Positions 33,896 through 46,870 are shown, counted from the stretch's first letter. The stretch is 64,000 nt of DNA from Heterocephalus glaber (GCF_000247695.1 NW_004624805.1:1179433-1243432), one strand, 5' to 3'. Notes: a model not told the origin generated them from the letters alone. Translations and numbers: made by a program.

Positions 33896-35441
33896 AAAAT
33901 AACATCAAGAAAATTAAATACTTAAGAACTAATCCAACAAGAAAATGAAAGATCTCTACAATGAAAGCTACAGTACTCTGAAAGAGGAGATCAAAAAGGA
34001 CATCAGAAAATGAAAAGAAATCCCCTGTTCCTGGATAGGCAGAACCAATATAGTCAAAATGGTCATACTTCCAAAACTGATATACAGATTTAATGTAATT
34101 CCAATCCAAATTCCAGCAGCATTTGTCATAGAACTAAAACAATCCTAAAATTCATATGAAACTAAGAGAGACCCATAATTGCAAAAGAAATCCTGGGCAA
34201 TGAGAGCAAAGCAGGAGGCATCACAATCCCAGACTTCAACTTATATTACAAAGTTTCAGTGATAAAAACAACATGGCACTGGCACAAAAACAGGCATGTG
34301 GCTCAATGGAATGGAATAGAGGATGCAGGAACAACCCCAGGCACATTCAACTATCTAATCTTTGACAATGAGACCAAAAACATACACTCTAGGAAAGATT
34401 GCCTCTTTTTAAAATGGTGTTGGGGAAACAGGCTATCCATGTGCAGAAGATTGAATCTAGATCCATTTCTCTCACTCTGAACTAAACTAAAAAATGGACC
34501 AAAGATATAAATGTTAAAACAGAAACAGTTAATCTTCGGGAAGATAAAACAGGCAAAGCTTTTAAAGTCACAGGCATAACAAGGATTTTCTGAACAGAAT
34601 ATGTTACCCAAGAGATAACATCAGGAACCCACAACTGGGATCATATCAAATAAAAAGCTTCTACGTGGCGAAAGAAACAACCAACAGAGTGAAAAGACAA
34701 CCTACAGAATTGGAAAACATTTTTACTCTCTATTCCTCAAAGAGAGGACTAATATCTAAAACTATATGAAGAACTCAAAAAAATAGACCTCCCCCCAAAT
34801 AAAAGACCCAATCAAAAAATGGACAACTGAAATGAAGAGACATTTCTCAGATGAAGAAGTACAAATGGGCAATAAATACAACATGGAAAAATGTTCAACA
34901 TTTCTGGCCACCAGAGAAATACAAATTAAAACATTATTGAGATTCCATCTTGTTCCAGAAAGACTACGCAACAAGAAATCAAATAATAACAAATGCTGGT
35001 GAGGCTGGGGGTTGGGAAAGGAGCCTTCTACCGGGTTACTAGTTATACAACCATGTAACTGTACTAGTTAAAACTAATACAACCATTATGGAAATCATAT
35101 AGAGATTTCTCCAAAGTATTAAAAGTAGAAATTCAAGAGTTAAAGACATCATATTATAGTGATTCATGCCTACTCATGTTTATAGTAGCATAATTCATAA
35201 TAGTTAAATCCTGGAAGTTACCTATATGTTCATCAACAGATGAACTGATAAAGAAAGTGAGGTGTTTACACCTCATGGAGTACTACTCTGCCATAAAGAA
35301 GGATAAGCTTGAGTCATTTGTAGAAAAATGGATGCACCTTGAGACTATAATGTTAAGTGAAATAAATCAGGTATACATACAAACTTAAATATTGCATGGT
35401 TTCTCTTATATAAGAAACTGAAAATATAAATAAAAAGCATG

Positions 35442-35850
35442 TCTTACTTTTCATGATGCTGAGACAAAATACCCAAAACCCAAAGTTAAAGGAGGAAAGG
35501 TTTATTTGGCTCACAGTTTGTAGAGGTTTCAGTCCATAATTTGCTGGCTCCGAGGCGGGGTGGCATTGCAGAGGGGCATCACAGAGGAGAAACAGTTTAT
35601 GATGAGCAGAAGGTGGCAAAGCAAGCAGGGGTGAATACAAGCCTCTTTCTGTCCCTTGTACCAGGATACTGGGACTAGGGCAGTGCCAAACCAACCAGTG
35701 TACTGATTTACTTACTAATCACCCACCCTTAATTCTAGCACCCTTAACCCAGCATCACACCACGAATCAATCACACTTTAGATTCAGCCACTTCTGAAAA
35801 AGCTCCGTCTATGACTGCATGAGTCTGTGCATGGGGGCATCTAGACACAG
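35442..35850 (-). mobile_element. LTR-like insertion (MaLR/MT-type) inside L1
   Basis: 'cttttcatgatgctgagac', 'aggtttatttggctcacag' and 'gaggtttcagtccataattt' repeat the order of the element at 14.8 kb. It lies between the end of L1 ORF2 text and L1 3' UTR text. The end near 'gactgcatgagtctg' is approximate. No coding part is present. Confidence 0.5.
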
Positions 35851-36317
35851 CTATCACAATGGGGAAATAGACTTTTCGCAAAAGGGAAGGGGTCCAAGAG
35901 GTAGAGGGAGATGGGAGGAGTGGAGAGGAAGAGAATGTAAAAAAGAATTAAGATGCATTGTGTCCGTGTACCAACTCCCCATGAAGAACGTACCCACTAT
36001 GTACTGAAAAAATTAAAATGCAAAAACTTGGTGAATTCACATATACTAACTATATGAACATGTCCTGAGCCCTTAGACTAGTGTAAGTGTCCTTAGCTCC
36101 AACTAAGGAGTCACCAGTTAAAACCAGTGTCGAGTCACTTCCATAAAGAGTCCCTCAAGTGTGAGGAAGTCCGGGGACTTCTCTTTTCAACCTCATTACT
36201 CCCCTATCCAAGCATTTGCTGTTTTTTTCCATTGTGTACTTTTACCAGGTGACCAGTAATGCTGAATAAAGCAGCCAATCCTGATTTATTTGGAGTTCTG
36301 GACCGTGCGAGTGTACA

Positions 36318-36360
36318 AACACACACAGACACACACATGCACGCACGCACACAAGCACAC
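36318..36360. repeat. Imperfect (CA)n microsatellite
   Basis: CA repeats with G and TG interruptions. Confidence 0.9.
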
Positions 36361-36639
36361 TTATTATTTAGTGCTCAGCTATTCAGGAATGGAGTCCATA
36401 AATCTGTATTTGAAACTTCCCTGAGAAGAAGCCATCTGGTCAAACCACAGAAATTCCCTTTAACTATCCAGATGTTAGGTCTACACTGGGCTAAACAAGT
36501 GGGTATTTGGGAATATCCATGTGGTGAGATTTCTTTTTCTACTTTCAGCCCACAGAACAGAAAACCAGCTGAGTAATGGTGTCCACTGCGTCCATTCCTG
36601 TGAGGGTCTGGATTCTTGGAGAAGAATGAACGCTCGGGT

Positions 36640-36666
36640 GAATGAACGTGTGAATGAATGAATGAA
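36640..36666. repeat. (GAAT)n short tandem repeat
   Basis: Repeated 'gaatgaa' units. Confidence 0.7.
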
Positions 36667-36854
36667 GCCACAGCAGTGCCCTGAGCTCTGGAGAGACACG
36701 CTGCAGGTCCCAGCCTGGCTGGGAGGCTCTGAAACATTGGGGGAGCTCAGCCTCACCTCCTGTCCAGGGTGAGCTGCCCTGCGGCTGGATCCAGACCACG
36801 TTTCTTGGCGCCAATACGATACCTAAGACGGGGATCATTTGTCAAGTGAGCATG

Positions 36855-36965
36855 GTGCACAGAGAGCTGTAGGCAGATTATGGAAAGAGAGAGGGAGGAG
36901 AGAGAGGGAGGAGAGAGCCCAGAGAGAAGAAAGCCAGGGGGAAGAGGGCGAGGAGAGGAGCAGAC
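36855..36965. promoter_or_regulatory. Purine-rich (GA) core region of a promoter candidate
   Basis: A long GA-rich strand asymmetry directly precedes the leader-like segment. GA tracts of this kind are common just upstream of or around TATA-less transcription starts. No TATA box is visible. Confidence 0.45.
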
Positions 36966-36969
36966 TCCC

Positions 36970-37186
36970 CCAAGATCGGAGCTTTTGGGCACTGGGGATT
37001 CAAGTTAGACCGGTGCGGCGCAGCGGCACCACCCGGGAGCCAGCAGCCACCAGCAGCTCCGACATGGCTCTTTCTGTGTGGGATGCTTGGACAGGGAAGG
37101 CTGGCAGACAGTAACTTGCAAAAAGGAGAAACTGGCATGAGGATTCCAGCAACATGGAAGGGCTCCTGTCTCCGATGAGGACGAAG
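36970..37186 (+). CDS. Candidate first coding exon with splice donor (MEGLLSPMRTK...)
   Basis: A G+C-rich leader ('gcagcggcaccacccggg', 'agcagccaccagcagctcc') is followed by an ATG at 37154 that opens MEGLLSPMRTK and reaches a strong donor AAG|gtaagg at 37186/37187 in phase 0. Two upstream ORFs precede it: 16 codons at 37064-37114 and 13 codons from 37137, the latter overlapping the main start. Such leaders are typical of translationally controlled mRNAs. The next exon is not in view or not recognised, and I could not identify the protein from 11 residues. The transcript start at about 36970 is a guess. Confidence 0.5.
37064..37114 (+). promoter_or_regulatory. Upstream ORF of the 37-kb exon (16 codons)
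   Basis: MALSVWDAWTGKAGRQ then stop, 39 bases before the presumed main ATG. Its ATG context (gacATGg) is strong, better than the main one (aacATGg), so it could reduce translation of the main frame. Confidence 0.4.
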
Positions 37187-40175
37187 GTAAGGAGAGTGAA
37201 TCTCGGCTTCTTTTGATGCTGATCGGAGGTGCGGAGAAGGGCTCAGGGAAGAGGAGGCTTGGGGAGCTTTTGTCTTATTTCAGAACTAGGCTGGTGAAAG
37301 CAGCTGATCGGTGAAAGAAAAGGTTTTGCCTCCCAGGCAGCGCGGCTGGGGCGAAGGGGTGAGCAGGGGGAGCGAGCCATCTGCCAGCGTGGACAATGGG
37401 AATCTTAGTAAATGAGTTCTCCTTTCGGTTGATTAGACAGCCATATTTTAGCGGATTTCCACTCACTCTTGCTTTGGGGCCGTGCTCTCCTCCGAGCTGT
37501 TTGTTTGCAGGAAGTACCGATCTCTCAGGCTGCCTGGCCGTTTAGCAGGAAGGGTAACACGTTTAAGGCAAAGAGCATGCCCAGCTCGCTCTTGAAATAG
37601 CCTCTCTCCTCCTCCTCTTGTTAAGAGCAGGAGGATCAGGGAAATCCTCTCTGTGGAAAGTAGGTTAATGCATTCTGGAAGCCAGAGTATTCTCAGAAAA
37701 CTAGGCAGCCTGCAGGAAAGACTGTGGAACGCCACACTGATCTCATGTCTTGAACTTGGTTCCGTGGTGTCTGGAAATGCTCATGGGCCCTGGGTTCGCC
37801 TCCTGAAGACTGAGCACTTGTCCTCCTTGGCTGGAGTTTTCTTCTGCCTTGAGAAAGGGATGCCTTGAAATGGGATTTCCGTGCACTGCTGGGCTGTGAG
37901 GGGGCTGTTTGACATCTTCTAAATCCACATATGACTCTAAATAATGGGTCAAAAGTTTTACATAGTGCTAGAAATATTACTTTGCCTAATCAAAAATCGA
38001 GGGGGGGTGCTCTCTAAACACACAGCAGAGGTAAAACCAGTGGGATAGGCTTCCATGTACCCCATCCCTTTGGGGTTCTGTTTAGTGATGGGGACACAAA
38101 TAGACCCTTTTGTCAGTGAGCATTTTCCCCTGCTAGTTAATGAGCATGGCCCTGACATTTTGAGAGAATGTTAGAAGTGGGATCTCGGGCATGAAAGCCC
38201 CCAGTCCTTTGGGAGGATTCCCTGTCTCTGTCACATGCACTGATCCTTTGATAGTCATTCATTAAAAGGACAGCCTCGAGTGACAGTTGGTCACAAAGGC
38301 TCTTGCTCTAGCCCTTCTGCTGGCTCTCCCTTGAGATCCCCAGGTGGCCCATCTTCCCCCTGAGTGTGTAGGTGGAGGCAGCTTGCTTGCAGACAGCTCA
38401 CTGGGACCCAAGGCTGTGGACACAGCACCCACTGCTCGTACAGCCTCTACTGCAGCAGGGAAACTAGCAAAGGCAGCTGGCTTCTTGGTTCCCTGTACAG
38501 ACAGGCTGAGGTTTGAATGCTTTAGGGAAGAGCCTGATACTCTGTTCATTCTGCCAGCTTTGGGAATGACTGCCTGAGACAAACTGTCCTGGCATGGTGC
38601 ACTCACTGGTGCCAAACAGACCTATGGATCTGAGCGCACAACCTCTGAAACTACAACTTTGGACAGGAGGGGAGTTCTCTGTGCAAATGAGGCAGCACCA
38701 GGCTGTGCGGGAATCAGCCTGTGCCCGTTGAAATGGCACATTGGGGGCTGGATGTCGGGCGTCAGCCTGCTCGGGGGTGACTCGCATCAGATGAGGGCAC
38801 ACCGTGATGAGCTCCTCAACCACCTCACTGTCCAGTGGACAGGGGAGCCCTGGAGATTTCTGTCTTGCCGATGTTCAGATGTAAAATCTCTAGGTAGCGA
38901 ATGACTCTCGTGCAAGCCTTTCCATTTTTTAGGTTTCAAGGGATTTGCTTGTGTGTTTTAAGTGGCTTCTGTGAATTCTTTTTTAACCTCTAGTTCTGAC
39001 ACTGGAAATTGATATATCCATGTTGAAAATTCAAATTACCTTTGAATTCAGAAACCTACAGTATTATCATGACTCAGGGGACAAGACCTGGCTGTGTAAG
39101 ACTGCAAGAGGAGACTCACTGAGGAGACACCTTTAGTTCCTACATCGCTGTGTGCTGTCTCGTTGAAATTACTCAGTGGATTTGTAAAAAATGTATGGGA
39201 GACTTACATCAGTGACCACATGTTTCCTTCCCCAAACTTTGCTCACATTATGCCTTATTAAGACTATTCTGGAACATTCTCCCTGTTGATGAGGGTTTGG
39301 CTTGAAGTTTCTGACTTCCTGGAATCATGATGGGGGCAAACAAAGGGAGCATCCGAGAGCTTGATCCCAGTGTGTTTGGTGACTTAATAACTTACTGACA
39401 GTTGAAAGTGAGTGTCGAGGTAAATTGGACATCATGCAGTAATTTCATTATGCCATGCAATAGACTTAACCAGTCTAAATCGTGGGTGCCTAATGCATTT
39501 TTCTTTCAGGGTGCGCATAATTGCCACATAAATATGCACAAGATTAACTGGAAATGGCAAAATAGGGTGGGCAAAATATGCACGAGCATTGAAATTAAGG
39601 CCGTCCTGAGGAGGGCATCTGAGCACCCCCTGTCCCCAAGCTGGGTGCCAGGGTGGCACCTGTCACCTCTGGTCAGTCGCCTTTGCACCGCATTGGCTCT
39701 GGGCTGTGTCCGGGCACACACCTCTTCTTCCTGTCATATCCAGTGCGGTCTACGAGTGTCTCCAGGCTGAGGGGCACACTTCCTACCGGCCTTGGGATCC
39801 AAACCCTAACAAACCAGGTTTGCAGAGGTGAGGGGTTGGGGGAGGAAAGAGGAAAAACAGAGAGGAGCTGATTAAGTCGTTTCTTCTACGAGGGCAAGGA
39901 AATAATTTTATAATTAATGATCTTTGTGTAGTTTTTATACATGTCCTTTTAAAATTCCATTTTCAATCCTCCAACCTCCACAGTTCTCTTTAGCCCTCAC
40001 AGTGCTGCTGCCAGTGAATGAGGTTGGCAGAACATACCCCCTTCTTCAGCCTCTTGTGAGCCCTGCTCCCAGTGCCTGCTGAAAATTCCTAGCCAGCCCC
40101 TGGTCTGGGCACGGGAAATCAGGCCAAGTCTTTCCTGTGTAGAGATGTGAGGGGTGGAATCTGAAGAAACTGCAG
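37187..40175. other. Intron-like stretch, no exon identified
   Basis: Follows the splice donor at 37187. Frames at 38262-38823 overlap on both strands and have no splice support. No named repeat was recognised. Confidence 0.4.
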
Positions 40176-40178
40176 CAT

Positions 40179-40206
40179 CAAAAAAAAAAAAAGAAGAAGA
40201 AGAAGG
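40179..40206. repeat. (A)n(GAA)n tract
   Basis: An A run followed by GAA units. Confidence 0.9.
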
Positions 40207-40546
40207 GGAGGAGAGAGAGGAGGGGGTGGGCAAAGCAGAGAGGAAGGTTGGGGGTCCATCTCTTACACCCAGACAAATTCCAGCTTTGTTTTACCAAACC
40301 TCTGTGCTGTACATAGAAAGGGATCAAAATCAACCTTTCTGAAAGGGATAGAGCTCTAACTTTTAAAAAGTCGAATAACTATTTTGTACGCTAATTAGGA
40401 CTTTTAAGAATGCTCCAGTATTTTGCCTTTAATATCTGCTGTCAGCTTACAATAGTCCAACTCCCCAGGGGTGGTGTGTTTTTATCTGCCTGAACCTGTC
40501 TCATTCCTGCCTCACAGACACTGCATCATTGATTGCACTTTAGGTC

Positions 40547-40643
40547 CTTTTTTTTTTTATATTGTTTTGGGTACCGGGAATTGAAACTCGGGTCCTTGCA
40601 CTTGCAAGGCAGGTGCGGTGCCACTGAGCTAAATCCCCAGCCC
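40547..40643 (-). mobile_element. ID-type SINE
   Basis: Antisense copy with T run, 'gggtaccgggaattgaaact', 'gcacttgcaaggcaggtgc' and 'ccactgagctaaatcccc'. The flanking duplication is weak. Confidence 0.92.
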
Positions 40644-40659
40644 ATTTAGTTACTTTTTT

Positions 40660-42150
40660 AAAGGAATGGGTTTGCATTTGTGGCATAAATAACTTTTTGA
40701 AGGATGTCTTCTGAGATCAGTCCATTTGATGAGAGAGATCCTTGAAGGGGAAGGGAAATGGAAGCCGAGCTGACAAAGAAGCAGCATTTGGAATTAGCAC
40801 AAGGTTCAGTCCTGCCAGCCCAGATCTTCTGTCCCCAGAGAGAGTTGCTACATGGAGCTGGACTTAGCTCCAAACCTGTCCTTCTCACCCCACACTGGAA
40901 ACTTGGAAATACATTAGACATAGGTTTAAGATGTCAAAATACTAAAATCACAATACAGATAGCAAAAAAAAAAAAATCAAAAAGTACAGTCAAAGGCTCT
41001 GTGGCTTTTTATACCATGTATTGTACAGTGTATGGAACCATTAAGGACACTTAGAATTATGCTAAAACTTCTTGAAACTTTGCCAGGACTCCATGGAAAA
41101 TAGTACCTGAAACAATCCAGTGTGTCTCACATTCTCGATACATGGATTCACATAAAATACTGCAGTCTCTTGTTCAAAGAATTCTGTAAGCCAGAAATCA
41201 TGCTAAAGAATGGTTTAGCCCACATAGGGTAGGACTAAGGAGGACCTGACAACTATTTCAAATACACGAAATAACACCGTGCACAGGATCATACACAGCT
41301 AACGACAGCTTGTGCTTCATCTTAATGGAGATTTGAATAAAAGGGGACTTCCTGGAGCTCAAGAATGACAAGTTTACATGAAATTCAAAGAAATATTTCT
41401 TTATTACAAAATGTTTTCCTAAGAAAGGTTGAGACACTTCCTAGTCAAGAGGCCTTTGAGACAGGTAAGGAGCCATCCTGCCGAGGAAGGCATAATCCTA
41501 CCTGAGGAGCCAGGAGGACCCAATGCAGACATTCCACATTTCATGCTGCTGTGTAATTTTTACCATAAAGCCGATAAAACCAGAAGTAGCTTTGTGTATG
41601 AGGCATTCGTCAGACTTTCTCACGACAGGCTGCAGTAAAGCATTTGGTGAACGCTGAACTCGGTTGGGTGTAGCAGGAAAAGACTCAGTTCTTTCGCAGA
41701 GTGACCCCTTTTCAGGCATCTGGGAAGTGTGGAGAGGATGTTGGAGGCGGTCAGGCTACTTCTTCGCTTAGATTTTCTGTTAGTCAACTTCGCGGTGCTA
41801 CAGCCCAGCCCGAGATGGCCAGCAGGAGGGAAGAGCTTTGCTGTGGCTCGCGGTCTTGGGGGTTCCGTGCATGTTCTGTTGGGCCAGGCTTTCGGGCCTG
41901 GGGGGAGTTAGCACCATGTGGTGTGGAGAGCATGGTGGGGTAGAGCTGCGCCCCTGGTGGGCTAGACGTGAAAAGGCAGAGGAGGATAACTGGGCTCCCA
42001 GAGCCCCCTCAAGGGCACAGCACGGCCCCATTGACCTCGTAAAGCTTCTGCCGTCTCCCAGCACACCGGGCTGAGACAAAGAGCACATGACCCTTCCAAG
42101 GGTAGCCCGGATGCAGACTATGCCAATTGGCAGAAGGAGGCGGGCAGGCC
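40660..42150. other. Stretch without recognised genes
   Basis: The part at 41700-42080 is G+C-leaning with overlapping frames on both strands and no splice support. Confidence 0.4.
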
Positions 42151-42159
42151 ATTACAGCC

Positions 42160-42360
42160 TATCCCAGCCAGACTGGGACCCGCTGGATTCAAATTCCCAC
42201 CCGGTCGCTTGCCAGGGCACAGCATTTCCGAGCCTCTGTTTCCTCGTGTATAAAATGCATATAATCATAGTGCCTAGATCACAGGTTACTGTGAGAAGTT
42301 GGCCCGCCATGATAAATGTGAGCTATTGCTAGGATGAATGTATGAAGAAATATATGAATA
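42160..42360 (-). mobile_element. MIR fragment (antisense)
   Basis: 'ctctgtttcctcgtgtata', 'aaatgcatataatcatagtg' and 'aggttactgtgagaagtt' follow the antisense MIR order, with the preceding 'gattcaaattccca' end also present. Confidence 0.75.
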
Positions 42361-42754
42361 AATATGTGCAGAAGGCAAATCTCATGACAAATGTTAGCAA
42401 AGGATTGCCATCGTGAGTGCAACTGAAAAAAGCAGACGATCTGTCTTCTGGACGATGCTATAGCTGGAACACGGAGGAAAAACTCCCCGTGCCTGCAAGG
42501 GCCCTGCCAGGTAGGGTCTTCACCTGTCACCTGTCAAGGTGCAGCTCAAAGAGCTTGGAGTAAAACAGATGCCTCTAAAGCATAAATCAGCCCTCATTAC
42601 AATAAGGCCTTTCACAACAAGTAATTATGAGAGGTGGGTTGTTTAGAAGAAAATACTAGCTGCAGTACAAGCCAGAGGGATCCTCTCAAGGGAACAAACA
42701 ACACTTCTTTCTCTCGTGATTTAAGTTAGACATACAGGTTTGATCTAAAAATAC

Positions 42755-43205
42755 AGTGCACATTTAAATAAAAAGTATTACAGTGAAAGACACACTGCCA
42801 TTAACCCCTCTCAAAATCCTCTCCCTTACTTCAAACACACTTATCCCATGCTTCTTGACACTTTCTGAAGCAGCTCTGGAGCCCTCTTACATGAGTGTCT
42901 TTAGCTTTTGTGGCTGTCTTGCTGGATCAGTTCATAATGTTTACAGCAATTTCAGTCAAATCAAAACATTCCAGTGTGTTCTACCCACCTTATTTACCAG
43001 ATCTGGCACTGTGCAACTTCAGGCTCTTCTCCAAAGTGAAAATGACCACGAAAGGTAAACATTTCCAATCAATTCGGGACATTAAGGCAGCTGCAACAGC
43101 ACAATTAAAGACATGAAAGAGGACTCCAGAACTGCTTCAGAAAGTGGCAAAAGCAATGGGAGAACAGTGTTGGAAGCCGGGAGTAGTGTTTTTCAATCAC
43201 ACGTA
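42755..43205 (+). mobile_element. Palindromic mariner remnant, copy 2
   Basis: A left terminal part (42763-42803, 'aaaaagtattacagtgaaag' to 'ctgccattaa') leads into an antisense transposase C-terminal stretch (to about 42900), then a sense stretch from about 42985 that reads YLPDLALCNF, then MTTKGKHFQSIRDIKAA, then broken frames around 43120-43160. The right terminal repeat is lost. Relative to the copy at 1.9 kb the short and long arms are swapped, so it is the same element in the opposite orientation. No catalytic domain remains. Confidence 0.6.
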
Positions 43206-44336
43206 CATTCTCTCATGCAGTCTTCACTGTAGTAGATAGAACCCAGAGATCAGAAAGCTCTGAATGCCCCACCCCACTCCAAGCCTGTCAGTAACCATTA
43301 CCAGTACAGCAGTGCCTGAGCCCCTCACAGGAAAGCCTGGTCCAGGTGTCCAGACTCTGAGACCTGAGCCCCACCCACCTCTTCTGCCTCCGCTCTCGTG
43401 ATTCTCCCGCAACCCTTCAAATTACCTGAGAGCATTTAACATGCAGATTCCCAGGCCTCTTCCACAGATCCTCATTCAGTAAGTCTCATGTCGGGCCGGG
43501 AACCTGCACTTTTCACAAAAGGCTGAAGGATTTGGATGTAAGTGGTTCTGTGACCATGTGTTGAAGAAACTCTCTAGCCACTAGACCACCAGGTTGCTCC
43601 TTGAGCGTGCTGTGTTCTCCTCTCTGGGCTCTGGCTGAAGCCCTGCACCCCACGCTGCCCTGCTGTCCACCTTTGGGTGGGAAGTTGGATGCCCCTGCCC
43701 CAGGGGATGCTCAGAGTGTGACCACTTACCTTGTGCAAGTCTTTCGCATGATCTGAGTGAGCTCATATTTATTTGCTGCTCTCTGCAATGGGCTGTGAGT
43801 CAGTGGACAGCATGTTTCACTGTAATTCATTCATCCTTGTGTGCTTGGTACACAGTGTGCTGCATTAGAATTGTAAGCCTTTGGTGAATCCTTATGACCA
43901 ACACAGGAACACACAGGCCCTCGAAGGGGTAAACACTGGGCACCGAACAGGTGTTGGACTGCTGCAGTGGTCACTACACAAATGAACACTCTCCCCTCAC
44001 GGAGGTGCAGGTTCCACAATGTGGGGCATGAGCTCAGGAGTGGCGGATCGTTTTTGCTCTCTTTTACCAATCCTGTCCTCTCAAGTTAGTAATAACTAAC
44101 TTTTACTGAAGGTTGTAAGAGCTACCAGGGTTAAGCCGCTCTATGGTAGAGAAACCGTAACTAAAGGCAAGGCCGGCCTCTGCTTGAGGGTCTTTGTTTC
44201 CCCCTGACTGACATTCAGAACTTTACACTTCAAGATGATTCAAGGACTTTACCTGCAAGCAAATGATTATTTTCCAGATAAAACAAGGTTGCTCTTACTC
44301 TAGGCAAATGAGGAAAAAATGCTTGCTTGCTTTGCT

Positions 44337-44362
44337 TCTCTCTCTCTCTCTCTCTCTCTCTC
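44337..44362. repeat. (TC)n microsatellite
   Basis: A pure TC run ending in a C run. Confidence 0.95.
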
Positions 44363-44439
44363 CCCCAGCATGACACAGTAAGGGACGTAGACTAAAAATG
44401 ACAAAACAAGTCAATTTCTGGCATCATTATAAAACAGTA

Positions 44440-44700
44440 TTAACATGTAGTAACACTATAATGCAACAACATATAAATGATTATTATAATAGCACTAATA
44501 TACTAATGTCTTCACATAAGATAGGGATATATATGTTTTAGCATAGACTGCTTATCTTAATAAAATATATTAATTGTATAATTTCTAATATGTAATATGG
44601 TATGTTAATAAAATATATGTTAGTTATTAAAATTAAAATATTTCAAATTTTAACATGCTATTCTAATCGTAATTATAATGCTAATTTCCATTTATTGAAC
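44440..44700. other. Very A/T-rich stretch
   Basis: Mostly A and T with repeated 'taataaaatatat'-like text. No gene. It may be a decayed LINE tail. Confidence 0.5.
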
Positions 44701-44882
44701 ATTTACTACAAGGACAAATTTCTTAAAATCCCTCATCTTTGTAAGAATCTTGGAAAGCAGATGTTTTTAACCTCATTCTAAAGTGGGAAACCAAAGCTCC
44801 GAGAGGCTGAGCTCTTCACATCCGTGCAAGTGATACATGGGGAGAACAAGCATTTGGCCCAGAGCTGTCTGGCTCCATCTTC
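44685..44882 (+). mobile_element. MIR SINE (near full length)
   Basis: 'ccatttattgaacatttact', 'atccctcatctttgtaag', 'tctaaagtgggaaaccaaag' and 'tggcccagagctgtctggct' follow the whole MIR order in the plus direction. Confidence 0.85.
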
Positions 44883-44889
44883 TTTCTAA

Positions 44890-46480
44890 TTCCACTTGCT
44901 CCTCAAGCCCAACTTAGACACGAGGAGAGCTCTCCGTCTCTTCGGTGAGGGGGGGTGAGGTGACAGCCTTGGGGTGTCCTTGGCTCACTAGTTCTTACAT
45001 TTTCTAACCGTGCGGATCCTCAGGTGCCGGATCAGCAAGTTGGCATGACAGAGACCAGCATCAGCATGTCTGGGGCACAGGGCCCTGGGCACGTTGTCCC
45101 CACAGGGGAGGGGCACAGGCCCAGGGTTGGGGCCAACAGAGACGTCACATCCGGAGCTGCTCGAAGACCAGGCTAGAGCAAACACAGAATGAAAGGCGTG
45201 GGTGGAAGAGTCAGGAGCAAATGGAAGATGCCCGTGTGGTCACTGTAGGGCTCTCCAATGCACGCCCAGTGGAAAGTCCCTTTCCCCAGATGCCAGCAAA
45301 GCCCTGTGGCTCGGGTGTCAATGGGGCCTCTTTGGAGGCCTTCAGGTGGCCCTGAGACCAGGGAAACACCAGGCATTGGGCTTCCACAGGGGCTTGGCAG
45401 GGCCTGGGGCCAGTCCGGGGCTGGTGGCTTTTCCTCTGGGAAAGAGGGCCAAGGAGGAGCACTCAGCACAATGTAGCCGGGCAACAGGGTGGCTGGCAAG
45501 GTGGAGCAGATGGAGGGCGGGAGGACACAGTGAGGACTTCTGATCTATGGAAGCTTAAAGGGTTGTTTTATTTGTAATAATTCCATTCATTTTTCAGTCA
45601 GTTGTGTTTGCTACATCCCAAGCCAGGGGGAGAAGCAGCAAAACTGCTGAGAATGAAAAAGGACTCTGGCAGCTCTTCTAGCTCATTTATTTTATCCATC
45701 CAATGAGGACTTAGTAAGGCTCATAGTGAGTGTCAGGCAATAAACACGTTCCCCCTGTCACGACTGTACAAACAAAGCCAAAGTGTTAACAAAGAGACTG
45801 CAAACAAGACAAAGCCACCTCGTTACTTTTTCTTGAAAATAAGTTGGAACACAGTTCTACAAGGCAGAATCAGAAGCAGGTGCTTTTTCAAAGGCTGCGT
45901 TACTTCTTTCTAAGTGTAGTCCTTCCTTTTAATCTGAGTGGATGATAGCAACTGGTAAATTACCTCCACATTGATATGCAGAGGGAATTATGTTAACAGT
46001 AATGATTGAGTGTCTTCAGAGGGGTAAAAATGCCTCTGGGGGATGCTGTTAAGTCACAGGAGGCTTCCTTGATCTCACACAGAGACCATGAACTTGGGTG
46101 CGTTTTGTAAATGGGGAAACTAAAACTTGGCCGTTTCACTAATGATTTCAAAGGAAAATACTGTGTTTAATACTAGGGAACCCAATGTAGAAAACATAGT
46201 GCAGGAGACCATGAACTTGACAAAAACTAAAGCCTTTTCTTAAAAACATTCTTTGCAAATTAGAATAACCCTCTATCAGACACTTGGATTTTCTGTTGTT
46301 CTTTGATCTCTGTGGATTTTGGTTGGAGATTCATAGTTAGGCCCCATGTGTGTGTGTCCCTGTCTGTGTATCACTGTCTTTTGTTTCGTGAAGATGAGTC
46401 CAGTGGATAGCCAGTATTCGTAGTAGAAGTGGGGCAGGATTCAGATGTATACTATTCCACAGGACCTGAAACAACTTTTT
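44890..46480. other. Stretch without recognised genes
   Basis: Frames at 45173-45543 overlap on both strands. No paired splice signals were found. Confidence 0.4.
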
Positions 46481-46484
46481 CCTT

Positions 46485-46870
46485 ACAGTAGTACCCTTTT
46501 ACCAACAGTTTCACTGTCCAACACTTCAGTTACTCACAGTCAATCATGGTCTGAAAACACTAAATGGAAACTTCCAGAAATAAAGCTTTAAAAGTTTTGA
46601 ATTGCACACCATTCTGAGTAGGTGAAGTTTTGCTCCATCTGGCCGAATCTCACTGGGACATGAATTGGACCTTTGTCCAAGGGGTCCACATTGTGTGCTC
46701 TACCCATCTGTTAGTCCTTTGATGCCATCCCAGCTACCAGACCAGCTGCTGTGCAGTCACGGTGTGTGTGTTCAGGGTTCGGTGCTATCTGAGGTTTCAG
46801 GCATCCACCAGGGGCCTTGGAACACATGCGCCACAGTAAAAGGGCTTTGTGTACTTAAGTTATCGTTCTT
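46485..46870. mobile_element. Old DNA-transposon fossil (Tigger group suspected)
   Basis: 'acagtcaatcatggtctgaa', 'actaaatggaaacttccag', 'aaataaagctttaaaag', 'gaattgcacaccattctgag' and 'tctgttagtcctttgatg' match a widespread mammalian DNA-transposon consensus I recall. The subfamily is uncertain, and no coding region is intact. Confidence 0.55.

Larger units (their letters stand above)
32605..36030 (+). pseudogene. LINE-1 ORF2 remnant with 3' UTR (longest L1 copy)
   Basis: Plus-strand ORF2 text begins near 'ctccaagagctggttcttc' (32643) and runs through the reverse transcriptase to a 3' UTR ending near 'aaattaaaatgcaaaaa' at about 36.03 kb. The catalytic ADD motif is readable at 33665-33673, preceded by a run of Leu where Phe/Tyr is usual. 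ORF1 and the endonuclease part are missing, and stops and frameshifts interrupt the frame (for example near 32969), so it is dead. A short SINE lies at 33857-33895 and an LTR-like element at about 35442-35850. It is related to the 11.1-12.0 kb copy. Confidence 0.92.

Noticed and set aside
36259..36576. Plus-strand frame of 105 codons
   Set aside because: It runs through a CA-type microsatellite and has no splice or start support.
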